DNA of 64,000 bases from Papio anubis (GCF_008728515.1 NC_044989.1:75417754-75481753), one strand, 5' to 3'; counted from the stretch's first letter, positions 49,061 through 61,630 are shown. The notes: generated by a model from the letters alone, not told the origin. Numbers and translations: made by a program.

Positions 49061-49672
49061 AAAGATTCTGATATTTGGTAAGACAAGTTCACCTAAGTGC
49101 TCATCACATGCTTTTCTTATCTATTTCTGGGAACCACATTTAAACTTGAATATTTTTTATTCAATTAAAAACCCCAAGCCAGTTGACTGGTTTCATTTCT
49201 GGAAGACTTTAGGAGACTAAACTGCATTAGTATTAGTATTCTAATTGAAACTGTCTGAAATTTACTTGTTAATTTTGACAATATTTATATTTTTGATATT
49301 AAAATTTTTCATCCAGGAACATGATATGCCTTTCTATTTCTTTAGGTCTTATTTTATATCTTTCAAAAATGATTTTATAATGTTGTCTAAAATAATTCTA
49401 GTCTTTTGATTAACTTCATTTCCACGTATTTTGTGGGTTGTTTCTATTGTAAATGATATACATTTTTCCCTTTCTTTGTTAGATCAAACCTATTGACTTC
49501 TGTGTGTGTTTATGTATGCATATGTATGCTGTATATCCTATCCATTTTATTTTTAAATTTATTCTAGTGTTTTTTGAGTTTCCTTAGTTTTCAAGCACAT
49601 AGTTAGCATTTTCTTGTCTCACTGAATTTCCTTTACCTACCAAGACAATGTTAAATTCCAAATGATACCAAG

Positions 49673-49845
49673 GGCTGCGCATGGTGTCTCATGCCTGTAG
49701 TCTCAGCACTTTGGGAGGCCGAGGCAGGCAGATCACCTGAGGTAAGGGGTTCAAGACCAGCCTGGCCAAAATGGTGAAACCCTGTCTCTACAAACATAAA
49801 ACAAGAGTGAAACTCCATCTCAAAAAAAAAAAAAAAAAAAAAAAA
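49673..49845 (+). repeat. Internally deleted Alu
   Basis: The left monomer is followed, after ctctacaaacataaaacaag, directly by the extreme 3' end of the right monomer (agtgaaactccatctc) and an A tail. About 130 bases of the middle are missing. Flanks share gatacca/gatatca, a possible decayed target duplication. Confidence 0.88.
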
Positions 49846-50340
49846 GAGATATCAGGTATTTCTGTAGAGGTTCCAAATTTAAATTAATGTTGCTTTAGTT
49901 TCTTTTTTTCACCATTTAGAATAATATTTCTTGTTAAATTTAAAAAATCTTGTTAAATTTCTTGTTAATAATCTTTATGTTTATATACTTTCTTTCTACT
50001 TTATTTTTTACTTTGAAGTGTTAATAGAAATGGCTTGTTATTTCTTTTATTTTTAAATGCCTTTTTCAGAATCTGTTGATGATTGTGTAAGTTTTTTCAC
50101 TAACTTGTTGACATAATGGATTAAGTGGATATACTTCCCAATGCTGACCCTCATACTGACCCGCCTTTGCATTCCTGGCATAAGTTCTGCTTGGTCAGAG
50201 GCTGTGTCCTTCCTTTGATATATTGCTAGATTCAACTTGCTAATGCTTTATTTTGAATTTTTGCATATATTTCTCTATGTGAGATTGGTGTATAGATTTT
50301 TTTCTTTAGTTTTCTTTCTTGATCAGATTTTAGAATTAGT

Positions 50341-51385
50341 GTTTTTTTAATAAAAAAAATGAAGTTAGAAGAATCTCATCTTTAACTATAGCCAGAAATA
50401 ATTTCAGTCCTAGTCCCTGAATTAACAGCACTGGCATTACCAGGAATTAGTTGCAAATTCTTGAACAGATCCAGGACTACTCAACCAGAATCTGCATTTT
50501 ATTGATTTATATGCACATTAAGGTTTGAGGAACTTAAAATAGGTTCAGTGTTTTCCAAATTATCAGATGATATGAAGCTCTTGAGGTGATTATTAAGTAA
50601 ACATTATTATGTTCCCTTGAAAATTCTGATTCTGTAGGTCTGGGCTGGAGTTCAGCAATCTGTTTTTAACAAGTCCTCTGAATAAGTCTTATCTTCAAGC
50701 AAGTTTTGAAAATATGTAAGTCTTTTATTTTAAACCCAGCATGAAACTAGGTGAGTCCTTTCTTCATCTCAAAGAAATATTCCTTTAGTATTTTTCGAAA
50801 TTATTACCTCTTCTTCATCGGTCCTTTTTTTCTCTTTTGGTAATTTTATTGCTGGCATGCTATGTCTCCTGCATTCATTCTCTGAATGTTTTAAAAACTA
50901 TTCCTGACCTCTTGGTGGTGATTAGCACTTAAAAAAATAAAATAGCACAGACTAGAAAATATCAGAATGCATAATAGATATAGTAAGGGTAATTACTGTT
51001 TTGTGAATCTTTGATTTTCATTACTTCCCTCTGTGTACAGGGTTTCAATGTAAACTCTATTTTTTGAAACATAGGTTGCCATAAAAAATATTGAAAGCAA
51101 TTCTGTAAGTGTCAACAATTTTCTCGTGGTTTCTATCTTTTTTTATGTTTCTGCTTTGTGCTCAAAGATATTTATCGCATTTGATCTTCTAAGTCATTCC
51201 TTCGGGTCTTTCAATACAGCTACTGAATATTTTAGCCAAAAGTTATTGTTTAGCTTCTGAAAATAATGTTTTACTTTTACTGCACTTGAATCTCCTTAAG
51301 GACACATCATTATTGCTATGTTTTACTCAGGTGTTCTTTGAGCTCTTTCAGGAGCTCTCTCTTAGGAGGTACCCTTGCTTAGGTT
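50341..51385. other. Intergenic stretch with a MER5-like fragment
   Basis: Around 50600-50700, aaaattctgattctgtaggt followed by a ctgggctggag block resembles MER5 (hAT-Charlie) non-autonomous elements. The rest is not assigned. Confidence 0.5.
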
Positions 51386-51788
51386 GCTATTTTCTTTCCT
51401 TTTTATTTTATTTTATTTTTTATTGTATATATTTATGGGGTACAATGCGATGATGTTTTGATACATGCATACATTGTGCAGTAATTAAACTGAACTAATT
51501 AACATATTAATTGCCTCACATATTTATCATTTTTTTTTCATGGTGAGAACATTTAAGGTTTCCTGTCTTAGCAATTTTCAAGTGTATAGTACATTATTAT
51601 TAACTATAGTTACCATGTTGTGCAATAGATCTTCAGAACTTATGACTCTTATCTAACTGAAACTTTGTAGCCTTTGACCAACATCTCTCCATGCTCTCTT
51701 CCCTCCAGCCCCTGGTAACCACCATTCTACTCTCTATTTCTGTGAATTCAATTTTTTTTTAGATTCTACATATAAGTGAGATCATGTG

Positions 51789-52163
51789 TGATATGGTTTG
51801 GCTCTGTGTCCTCACCCATATCTCATCTTGAATTGTATTCCCATAATTCCCACGTGTTGTGGGAGGGACCCAGTGGGAGATAATTGAATCATGGGAGCAG
51901 TTTCCCCCATACTGTTCTCATGGTAGGGAATAAGTCCCACAAGATTTGATGGTTTAACAGGGGTTTCCACTTTTGTGTCTTCCTCATTCTTCCTTTGCCT
52001 GCTGCCATCCATGTAAAATGGAACTTGCTCCTCATTGCTTTCTGTCATGATTGTGAGGCTTCCCCAGCCACGTGGAACTGTAAGTCCGATTATATCTCTT
52101 TGTTTTGCAAATTGCCCAGTCTCAGGTATGTCTTTATCAGCAGCATGAAAATGGACTAATACA
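51789..52163 (+). repeat. MaLR (THE1-type) solo LTR, 5-bp duplication
   Basis: Complete 375-bp LTR from tgatatggtttgg to taataca. It is flanked by atgtg at 51784-51788 and 52164-52168, the 5-bp duplication typical of these elements. Host L1 sequence continues on both sides. It is related to the LTR at 8098-8461 but has lost its internal region by LTR-LTR recombination. The antisense 167-codon frame crossing it is not a gene. Confidence 0.96.
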
Positions 52164-52344
52164 ATGTGATAGTTTTCTTTCTGTGCTTGGCTTATTTCAC
52201 TTAACACAATGTCCTCCAACATCCATGTCATTGCAAGTGACAGGATTTCTTTCTTTTTAAAAGCGGAAAAATATTCCATTCCATTTTGTGTATGTACACA
52301 CATACATACATACACATGTACACACAGAATGGAATGGGATTATG

Positions 52345-52462
52345 TACATAGTTATATTATATTATATAATTATAAGATTATATTATATTATATAAAATTA
52401 TATATAATTTTATACAAATTATATATAATTATATAATTATATAAAATTATATATCTATAATT
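52345..52462. repeat. AT-rich low-complexity tract in L1
   Basis: Almost pure A/T with repeated attatat and ataattat units, at the L1 position where a tatatgt-type microsatellite often expands. Confidence 0.9.
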
Positions 52463-52745
52463 TTCTTCATTCATTCAGTGATGGACAATTAGGTTGATTC
52501 CATATCTTGACAACTGTGAATAAGAGGGAATCCTTGTTCACCGTTGGTGAGAATATAAATAGTACAGTGTTTATGAAAAACAGTATGAAGGTTTCTCACA
52601 AAATTAAAAATAGAGCTAGCATATGATCCAGCAATTCCATCTCTGGATATTTATCCAAAAAAATGAATTCAGTATGTTGAAGAGATAGCTGTATTTCCAT
52701 GTTTATTGCAGCATTATGCATAATTAAGATATGGTAGCTATTTTC

Positions 52746-53519
52746 CTTATTGGGTCACCAGGGTTCACGTCTGGTGGTTGGTGTACCCTAAACAGTGGGC
52801 ATTAAGGGATCCCCCACGTCATTAAAAAAGTAGGGGGATTAGTGTTAGGGTTAGTTCCTTCTCCTCCTTTCACTTACTTAATCAAGAAGCTGGCAGGTTA
52901 TCAGAGTTCTGCTGGGATACCTCCAGAAAGCCTCCTTGTCTTTCATTTTGTTGTCTCAGGGCCAGAGAGACCTACCTCATTCTTCCTTCTCCCTCTAGGC
53001 CTTTTGGATAGTAAGGAATCACCCTGGTCCAACATGGGGCAGATGGCCACTCCGATTCTCAGATGTTTTTAAAATTTTCCCTCAATGTTATTTTATTTAT
53101 TTGTTATTTTTTAAATGTTTGTGGGTACATAGTAGGTGTATATATGTATGGGGTACATGAGACATTTTGAGTGCCACATCCTACCCAGGCTCCTCTGTCT
53201 TGGTCCTCCCTCTGGGTCTCTTTCCTGATCTCCCATCAATGCCCAGCCTGCCAGAGGAAGCCCTGCCCAGTTCTGTCATTCTCTCAGCCCAACCCTCCAA
53301 CAGAGCTCTCAAGGCCCACTTACGTCCAGCTGCCCTGAAGTTCTGAAGCCACTTGGCTGATGAAAGACAATATTGGCAGGGAGAGTGATGGCAACTATGT
53401 TCAGGTCCTCATAAGCTGGATATGGAGGCATTCCCTTCTTTCGTCTGCAGTCGATGAGTTACTGTTAGTCACTGGCTCCCTTCCTTAGCCATCCTTTCAT
53501 GAGGTAAACTGTCTGGTGT
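52746..53519. other. Intergenic stretch with an L1 3'-end scrap
   Basis: About 53085-53175 (tgtgggtacatagtaggtgt) matches an L1 3' UTR in reverse complement. Elsewhere nothing is recognised. Confidence 0.55.
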
Positions 53520-53660
53520 GCATTATGTCTCTTTCAAATTAGATTGTAGCTGCCTGAGAACAGGAACCATGTTATTCTACTATTCATTTTCTAGCACCTC
53601 TTTCCATACAGTGCTTTACTCAAGTGGATGAGCAATACGTACGTATTAAACTGGATTGAC
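53520..53660 (+). repeat. L2/MIR 3'-tail fragment
   Basis: tagattgtagctgcctgaga and the following block end in tacgtattaaactggattga, consistent with an old L2 3' end. Confidence 0.5.
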
Positions 53661-53799
53661 TTGCATAAAAATAGTTGGTTTTAGGAAGGTAGTATGAGGT
53701 GGGATGGCAGCAACAGAAAAGAAATCATCAAACTGTAAATCATCCCAACACAAAACAGTAATAAAAATTAATGGTAATAACAAGAAGCCAGGGGAAGAA

Positions 53800-53935
53800 G
53801 AGAAGGGCAGCTGGCACTTACAAAGTGTCTATGTATGCCAGAACTGCTCTGCCTGCTTTATGTGCAGGCATCTTGTTTGAACTTTCGTCAGCACTTCTAA
53901 CTTATAACATGAGTACTGACTGAGATTATAACTGT
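53800..53935 (+). repeat. MIR fragment
   Basis: gctggcacttacaaagtgtc and the ctttatgtgcaggcatcttg region correspond to the 5' half of MIR. Diverged. Confidence 0.6.
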
Positions 53936-55239
53936 ATGCGAATGTTATTCCTCTCACTAAGCAACGTTGATCTCACTCCAGCCATTTTCCACACAGATGT
54001 TTATGTACTGAGTAGTGAGACCCCTCTCTACTGGAGGTGGTGTGGACGGCAGTGTGGTCTGCTCAGTCAGAGTAGGGACAGAGGCTATGATCTGTCCGAA
54101 GAGCTCCTTCACAAAGGCTTTGTTTATTAGAGGGCTAGAGTGGCATCAGCACGCCTTTAGGGAGTAAATGACCTAGGGATGTGTGCGTTAGTTTTAGAGA
54201 AGAAAGTTGCCACCAACAGCCTTAAACAAATTATTTTATTTTAGCTGAACTGATTGAGAGTTGCCATTTAAGTGACAATTGGAAGAAAAGAAGCTGTTAT
54301 TAGGATGGGGGCGGGGGTGGAGCACAAGAGTGAGCAGATGCTCTAGGTCCACTGACATCTGTATTGGGTTGTGGGTACTGTGAGTTTCTGGGCTGGAAAC
54401 TGATATCAGCATGAGTGGAGGATAATAGCATTTTAGTGTCTCTATCTGACAAAGAAGAGTATATACAAAAATTTGAGGAAGATGCAGAGTGAGCATAAGA
54501 GTCTGAATGTTTCTTTGCAAAGTGGAAGAGAAAGGAGGAATAAAATTTAAAACAAAGACATGCCTCTTAAAGACTAAGATTCTAGCTAATGAATACACGG
54601 TAGATGAAACATTAATAAATATATTAATTATAGTTTTGTTTTCACTTGTATTTCCCAGGATTTATAGCTACGGTGATGTTTTCCTTAGATTAGGGCTATG
54701 AACGTACATATTTAAATGTGTCTCTGTTTCACATATATTACATTTGACAGAGAGAACTCAGTATCAACCAATATTTTCATATGCTGTCATCCCTTCTAAA
54801 ATACAGTGTTAAATAAATAAATTGGCTCAATTAGAGTTCTTTTAGAAACAAAATTAACTCAATAATTATTCTTCTCTTCCAAAACCATAAAAAATTTAAA
54901 TTTACTCTAAGGATGATTCTGTTTCAAAATATAATTTATTATATAAAGAATTAAAATTTTTGAAATAAAACTTCAGATTAAAAATTTAAGAAATGCAAAA
55001 TTCAAATAAACAAAAAACTATGTATATAAACAGTAAGAGAGATTTAAAAAATAAGAGAAAACTGCATAATACCAAGTACAACAGCTTACGCTGATAAATT
55101 TTAAACACTTGGTACAAAGAAATTAATGGCTGGAAACCAATATCCTCAAATCCTGAACCAATCACCTATTGGATCCCATGTTACTGAAGGCCAGATGTAT
55201 ATATGGGACCCTAGGCGGATGGACATTATTACTAGGGCT
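53936..55239. other. Intergenic stretch, nothing recognised
   Basis: AT-rich. The 120-codon minus-strand frame at 54236-54598 has no recognisable domain. Confidence 0.5.
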
Positions 55240-55770
55240 TTGGCATCAAATCGTTGGCTGGCAAAGGTATAAATTGACATAAACTCTCTGGAGGACAGTA
55301 TGACATTAGGTATTACAAGCCTTAAAACAATACTTATCCCTTTGATCCAGTGACTTTATTTCTAGGTTTTTATTATCAATAAAAACCAGGGATTTTTGTT
55401 TAGGAAGGCTGACTGCAGCTTTATGTGTAACAGCAAATAATAAAAATAAATTAAATGTTCAATAATAGAAGATTGGGGTTCGTTAATTCATGGCATATCC
55501 TTATAATGAAATGTTATCCATCCATTAAAAATCATATTTTCAAACTTAATGATGTGGCAAAGATGTTTGAGAGTGGCAGGATACCAAATGGTGTCTGTAA
55601 TTTGATCATATTCTGTAAAAATAAGTACATATATTACTTATGAGAGAAAAGACTGAAAAGAGACCCACTAAAAATTAGCAGGGTACCATAGAGACAATTA
55701 AAATGTTCTTTTCTCTACTTTTCAGTATTTCCCAAATCTTTTATGATTAGTATTTTTAATATTAAAAAAG
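55240..55770 (+). repeat. Old L1 3' fragment
   Basis: Sense-strand L1 ORF2 C-terminal and 3' UTR remnants, including tgatccagtgactttatttc and aatgaaatgttatccatcca. Decayed. Confidence 0.7.
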
Positions 55771-56679
55771 TAAAATTTTTAAAGTGACATTCTCTAAAAT
55801 TATTAAAGAAAATCAGGGGTACATTCTGGTGACCTGTACTATAATAATCAACGTGACTGAAGTGATTCCCTTAACTCATGAAACTATCTTCTGGCAAATG
55901 GCAAAATTATCCTGTTGCAAAATCCCTCTGTACGAAACTGGTTTCGCTCTTGATAATTGTTTGCTTGTTCCTTTGTTTTGGCTCCTGGATGTGACATGTG
56001 GCAGGCCTGAGCATCATGCCTTTTGAGGTCTCTGGGCAAATTGAGTTTCAGGCAACCAGTGGCTTGGGGAAGTGGTTAACCTTGTCTCATGAAGCCATCT
56101 TCTGAGCCATATCCAGTTGGAGTGATGTCTCAGATCCTGGTTATAGACTCTTTAGGATGGCTGCACGTTTTGGGGCTTTGCCATCTTCTCAAGTTTTGCA
56201 AATGCAGCTATTTATAGGGCATTGCTGTTAAACTCATTCATCCCTCAGCACTGGAGGCACCATACTAGGATCTGGGAAGACATTGAAACCTGTCAGATAG
56301 CAGCGGTTCCCACTCCAGAACAACTGTGAACGAGGCTCTGCTATACATCTATTCATGCTGGGCACCAGTTTTTGACTTGGAAGGATGGTAATTAAGTCTG
56401 CCTGGTTCAGATGCTGCTCCATAACATGAACTGGAAAAATTTTAATCTGAAAATTGTATCCATTTTATTTATTATCAAAGTAATTTGTAATAATTTTTTA
56501 AATTGCATATGGAAAAGGGCAATAAAAGGAAAAATAATCACCCTGCCAACAGCGCTGCCTTTGGATGGCCCTCCAGCCAGTTGCTGGCTGAGGGATTCCT
56601 CTTTGCATCACTCCACACACTCCTCTACCCGAATGGGAGGACACCTGATCCAGCTCATGCAAATTCTGGAGCCCCAGAC
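55771..56679. other. Intergenic stretch, nothing recognised
   Basis: Mixed composition without named repeats. Overlapping frames at 56411-56817 look like chance. Confidence 0.5.
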
Positions 56680-56790
56680 CAGATCTACTGAATCAGAAAC
56701 AGAGTTGAAGGAGAAGGTGCTAGTATAGGGAAGGGACACAATTTGTGTTTTAATAAACCCTTCAGATGATTGTGACGTATTCTTAAGTTT
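56680..56790 (-). mobile_element. MER5-like hAT fragment
   Basis: agatctactgaatcagaaac, then tttgtgttttaataaaccct and cagatgattgtgacg, follow the order of MER5/Charlie-type non-autonomous elements. Confidence 0.55.
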
Positions 56791-56799
56791 AAGATCCAG

Positions 56800-56962
56800 T
56801 TTGGGGTGTGGTGGCAAATACCTGTAGCTCCAGCTACTCAGAAGGCTGAGGTGGGAGGATCACTTGTACCCAGGAGGTCGAGGCTGCAGCGAGCTATGAT
56901 TGCAACACTGCACTCCAGTCTGGGGGAATGAAGTGAGACTCTGGCTCTAAAAATCAAAAAAT
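56800..56962 (+). repeat. Alu monomer / partial Alu
   Basis: Only one Alu-like arm is present, from a ggtgtggtggcaaatacctg start through gcactccagtctggggg to a short A-rich tail. It could be a free monomer or a truncated old Alu. Confidence 0.8.
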
Positions 56963-57260
56963 GTTTGAGACCCATCATCCTAAAGTCAAAGACATTCTCT
57001 TATACAATGAAAATAACATTGTCATATTGTCATGTATTTAACACTAATACAATAATCTATTATCTATTATCTAATTGATGGTATATTTTTAATTTTCTAA
57101 TCATCCTAAAATGTCTTTCTTAGCTTTTTTTTTTCTGATGCAGATCAAATCATGGACCATATGCTGTATTCATTTGATTGTCATGTTACTTTATTTTCTC
57201 TAATCTTGAATACTTCTCTATGTATTATTATTTGAAAAAAATCTTTCAGTGAATTTGGTA

Positions 57261-57552
57261 TTTTTTTGTTTGTTTCTTTGAGACAGGTCTTGCTCTGTCG
57301 CCGAGGCTGGAGTGCAGTGGGGCAATCACAGCTCACTGTAGCCTTGACTTCCCAGGCTTAAGAGATACTCCCACCTCAGCCTCCCAAGTAGCTGGGACTA
57401 CTGGTGCATTTCACCACATTCAGCTATTTTTAAAATTTTTTTTGTAGAGACAAGGTCTCACTATGTTTCCCAGGCTGGTTTCAAACTCCTGGGCTCAAGG
57501 GATTCTCCTGCCTTAGTCCCCCAAAGTGCGATTATAGGTGTGAGCCACACTT
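57261..57552 (-). repeat. Old Alu (AluJ-like), minus strand
   Basis: Full-length reverse-complement Alu with many decayed positions (gagacaggtcttgctctgtc, agtgcgattataggtgtgag). It abuts the left arm of the foldback element at 57553. Confidence 0.9.
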
Positions 57553-58209
57553 GATAAAATGTTTCTTAATGCAATCAGGGTGTAACAATCAGACACTTCC
57601 AGACTGTAAGACATTCTATAAGACTACTGGCATGGACTTTTCAAAAAATACCAAGTTAGTATTTTTTGAGATTGGTGTTTTCAAAAAACCAAGTTATTAT
57701 TTTTTGAAAATACTAATTAAAATACAAATACTAACTTGGTATTTTTTGAAAAGTCTAACTTGTATTTTCAAACATTTTTTTTGAAAAGTTGCCAGGCGTG
57801 GTAGCTCACGTAATCCCAGCTCTTTGGGAGGCTGAGGTGGGTGGATTGCTTGAGGCCGGGAGTTCGAAACCAGCCTGGCCAACATGGCAAAACCCTGCCT
57901 CTACTAAAAATATGAAAATTAGCTGGGCGTGGTGGCATGCCTGTAATCTCAGCTGAGGCATGAGAATTGTTTAAACCCGGGAGGTAGAGGTTGCAGTGAG
58001 CTGAAATAGCATCACTGCACACCAGCCTGGGCAGCAGAGTGAGACTCTGTCTCAAAAACAAACAAACAAACACAACAAACAAACAAAACAAAACAAAAAA
58101 ACCAAAAGAAATAAGAAAAGAAAAGTCCATACCAATACTTTTGTAGAATGTTTTACAATCCAGAAGTGTCTGATTGTTACATCATGATTGCATTAAGAAA
58201 TGTTTTATC
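57553..58209. mobile_element. Foldback (long inverted-repeat) element with nested Alu
   Basis: Outer arms at 57553-57642 and 58120-58209 are inverted copies of 90 bases, 77 matching by hand alignment. Inside lies a perfect 30-bp inverted repeat (57635-57664 with 57726-57755) and a third partial copy of the same motif at 57676-57714. The Alu at 57785-58115 is a later insertion. The structure suggests a palindromic non-autonomous DNA element, or an inverted duplication. I cannot name a family, and no target duplication is clear. Confidence 0.8.
57785..58115 (+). repeat. Alu SINE inside the foldback element
   Basis: Old full-length Alu with a small deletion around 57955. Its tail is a (CAAA)n-type A-rich run to about 58115. 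It separates the palindromic core from the right outer arm. Confidence 0.92.
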
Positions 58210-58744
58210 CAGAACATTATGAAGGGGATTCTGCATATATTCCATTGCATTGTATCAGCAGGTGCTTAATATCAGTTGCTTTCAATTTTGGTTAATCATG
58301 TTAAGGCAATGTCCTCAGAATCTCTCCATTGTGAAAAGATTTTCTTGGTAATTAATAAGTAATCTGTTGTTGACATTTTGAGAACATGTGAATATCTTGT
58401 TTTCCAACAATCTTACACCTGAACCATTTAGCATCCACTGATGATCTTTGCCTGAATCAACTCTTACTGTGGTAGTTGTAAAATGCGGTTGTTTTAGCCT
58501 AGATTTCCTCCAAAGCCTAGAGAGAGGACCTTGCTTGCAGATAATTTATGATGGGAAGTGATTCCAAAAAGCAGAGTCTGGCAAGAGGAAAACAGGGAAA
58601 GAAGGAAAGTCAATTTAAGTGAGTGGATTATTGAAGATTATCTCTGAAGGAAATTATCATTCTTTTTAGTAGAAAATTGTACTGAAGAGCCAAAATCAGG
58701 GTGCTAGACATGTTCATTGTTGCTGAGGTGTAATGTTAACCGTG
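58210..58744. other. Intergenic stretch, nothing recognised
   Basis: No gene or named repeat seen. Confidence 0.5.
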
Positions 58745-61280
58745 TCTTAGCTTCTAAAACTATAGATTCAGTTTGAACTTTAAATTAATGGAATCATACC
58801 TCTCTGGCCTCTTTCACCCTACGGTACAAATGTGAGATTCATTTATGTTGTTGTAACAAGAGTGTGTTTGCTTTTGTTGCCATGTAGCATTCCATTTTTT
58901 GAAAATACTCCTTTATTCATTTATTGATGGACACTTGATTTTTTTTTTTTTTTGGGCAATCAGAATAATGTTACTCTGTCTTTTTAACAAGTTTATGTGT
59001 TTTTGTTGGATATATGCCTGGGGGAACAATTGCCAGGTCACAGGATTTGCATATGCTCAGTTTTAGTAGATACTTACCAACATGTAATTGCTTGTGCCAA
59101 TTACACTCCCACAGCAGCACATGCATTTTATGACTGTTCACTTCCTTATCAATGAGTGGTATTGTCAGTCTTTTAAATTCATGCCGCTCTGGTAGTTGAG
59201 ATAACTATAATAGATCCTACTGTGCCTTTAATTTGCATTTCTCTGATGAATGAGAACATGCAGTTGAGCATCTTTTCATATTATATTAGTTCCAGTTATT
59301 TGTCCAATTTTTAAAATTGGTTGGTCTCTTTTATTGATTTGTAAGAGTTTGTTATATATAATAAAATGGATTCTTTGTCAGTTATGTGTATTGCAAATCT
59401 TTCTGTACTCTGGTTTGCCTACGTCTCTCAACGGTCTGAAATTTCTTATTTTAATAAATCCCAATTTTTTTTTTTGGTTGTACTTTGTTTGAGAAATCTT
59501 TGCTGCCCCAAGGATATAAAGATGTTCTCATGTTATCTTCCATTAACTTGATTATTTTAACTTTACTTCCAGATCTATAATCTACTTGAAATTGATAAAT
59601 ATGAATAGTATGAAGTTGGGAGTTAAGAGTCATCTTCATCCTCATAGGTATTTAATTGTCCTAGGACAATTTACTTAGAAAAATGTCTTTTTCTAGTGTC
59701 TTCAGTGCAACCTCTTGCATAAATCAGGTATCTCTGTGTGAGAAGCTCTACTTTTGGATTATCTGTTCTGTTCCATTGACCTACTTGTATATTCTTGCCT
59801 CAATACCACTTTAGCTCTATAATAACCTGTTTTATAATCTAGCAATATAAATCCTTATTTTTTTTTTCAAGATTGCCTTGGCTTTTCTTATCCTTCTGCA
59901 TTTCCACACACACTTTACAATTAACTCATCAATTGTTATTTTAAAAAGGACCAAACCAAACCAAAACCAACAAAACTCTGCTGCAAATTAAATTGGGATT
60001 GGTTTGAATCTATAGTTTGCATATCTCTACGTATTTAGGTTTTCTTGATGTTTCTCAATTAAGTTTTGTAGTTTTCAGTATGGAGGTCTTGAACATCTTT
60101 CATTACATACATTACTAGATGTTTTATAATTTTGTTGTAAGTGGCAATTTTTCAAATTTTACTTTCTAAGTGTTGTTATATATGGATATATAATTGATCT
60201 TTGTAGTTTGACCCTATATTTGAGACTTTGGTAAATTCACTTTTTAATTTTCATGACTTAGTTTTAGGTTCCTTCTGGAATTTCCATGTATATAATTGTT
60301 GAAGGGAATAAAGACATTTTAATTTTAATTCTGTTAGGTTTTGCTTTGTAAATTTGGACATGGTTATGTTTATACAGATTTTATGTATATATCAGTTGAA
60401 TTCATCCTTTTATCATTATAAAATGTACCTCTTCATCTCCAGTTGTATCTCCTGCTTTCAAAACTACTTTTTCTGATGTTGCTATTGCTACTCTACCTTT
60501 TTTTGGTTAGTATTTGCAGTGCATATTTTATGTTTTAGTTCTAGAATCTTCATTTATTTCTTACAAAGTTTCCAGTTCTGTGCGGAAATTTTTTTATCTT
60601 GTTACTTATTTTCTTAACCACATTAATTATATTTTCGTTAATGTCCATGCTTGATAATTCCAGTATCTGAGTTTTTTTTTTTTAAGATGGAGTTTCACTC
60701 TTGTTGCCCAGGCTGGAGTGCAGTGGTGCTATCTCAGCTCACTGCAACTTTCGCCTCCCAGCTTCAAGCGATTCTCCTGCCTCAGCCTCCTGGGTAGCTG
60801 GGATTACAGGCACCAACCACAATAATCGGCTAATTTTTGTGTTTTTCGTAGAGATGGAGTTTCACCATGTTGGTCAGGCTGGTTTTGAACTCCTGACCTC
60901 AGGTGATCTACCTGCTTTGGCCTCCCAAAGTGCTGGGATTACAGGCCTGAGCCACTGTGCCCAGCCCAATATCTGAGTATCTTATGGGTTTGTTTCTATT
61001 ATCTATTTTTCTCCTGGTTTTTGTCCATCATTGTCTTTGTGCATGCTTAATTTATTTTCATCTTATGACAGAAAAGGTGTCTGAAAAATTATAGGATAAT
61101 TTGAGGCGCAGGATGATGTTTTATTTCCTCAGAGAGGAGTTATTTTTGCTCCTGGCATATGGTTAGGATGACTTTAATCCAATCAAGGTATGGAAAAAAG
61201 TTAGTACTTACGAGGCCTGGTCTATTTTCAGCTCACCATTACTCCTAGGGTAATGTTCTTTGGGAGCCCCAGGTGACAAA
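58745..61280 (-). repeat. Old L1/HAL1-type tract, minus strand, with a nested Alu
   Basis: Long reverse-complement L1-like sequence: tttattgatggacacttgat near 58920 (ORF2 3' end), ttgcatttctctgatgaatg near 59233, ttccattgacctacttgtat near 59772, and 5' parts to about 61280. Heavily decayed, no usable frame. Confidence 0.7.
60673..60969 (-). repeat. Alu SINE, minus strand
   Basis: Complete reverse-complement Alu with target duplication tatctgagt at 60664-60672 and 60970-60978. The 91-codon frame across it is Alu-derived. Confidence 0.94.
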
Positions 61281-61499
61281 CCTGGACATTGATCAGGATC
61301 CTTTCTTCCTCATGATCACCAAACTCCATTTTTTGGGTATTTTCAGCCCAATGAGACTATTGAAATGTCTACTCAGTTTCTTAGTCTTTTACTAAGCCCT
61401 TAAGAAAAGGCAAAGCCTGAAGGGGAGAGGGGCCAGTGATTAGGCCGGGGTGAGACACAGCTAAGGGATGTGGGCTGCACTTATTTATTGACAAGTATG

Positions 61500-61630
61500 G
61501 AATTGTTTCAATATATTTTTAATGAATAGACTACTTTTTAAGAGCAGTTTTAGGTTTATAGAAAAAGTGAGCAGAAAATATAGAAGTTCCTCCATACCTC
61601 CTCCACTGCCCCCAGATTCCCCTATTACAA
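61500..61630 (-). repeat. Old L1 3'-end fragment
   Basis: ttttaagagcagttttaggt and the following ccatacctcctccactgccc resemble an L1M-type 3' UTR in reverse complement. Confidence 0.55.

Larger units (their letters stand above)
47872..50340 (-). repeat. Old L1 tract, minus strand, with later insertions
   Basis: L1 ORF2-like sequence in reverse complement, strongly decayed (for example around 48000-48250 and 49300-49480). Interrupted by an LTR-like block and a small Alu. Bounds are approximate. Confidence 0.6.
51395..52736 (-). repeat. 5'-inverted (twin-primed) L1 with a nested MaLR LTR
   Basis: The T-rich 3' end lies at about 51395-51420, and L1 3' sequence is read backwards to about 52505. 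Sequence then switches to L1 sense orientation (about 52525-52736, ending near gcattatgcataattaagat). The sense piece is the part of ORF2 just upstream of the antisense piece. The flanking repeat gctattttc at 51386-51394 and 52737-52745 brackets both parts, supporting one insertion event. The solo LTR at 51789-52163 came later. Confidence 0.8.

Noticed and set aside
51812..52315. 167-codon minus-strand frame
   Set aside because: Crosses a solo MaLR LTR and flanking L1; no ancestral gene would span this junction.
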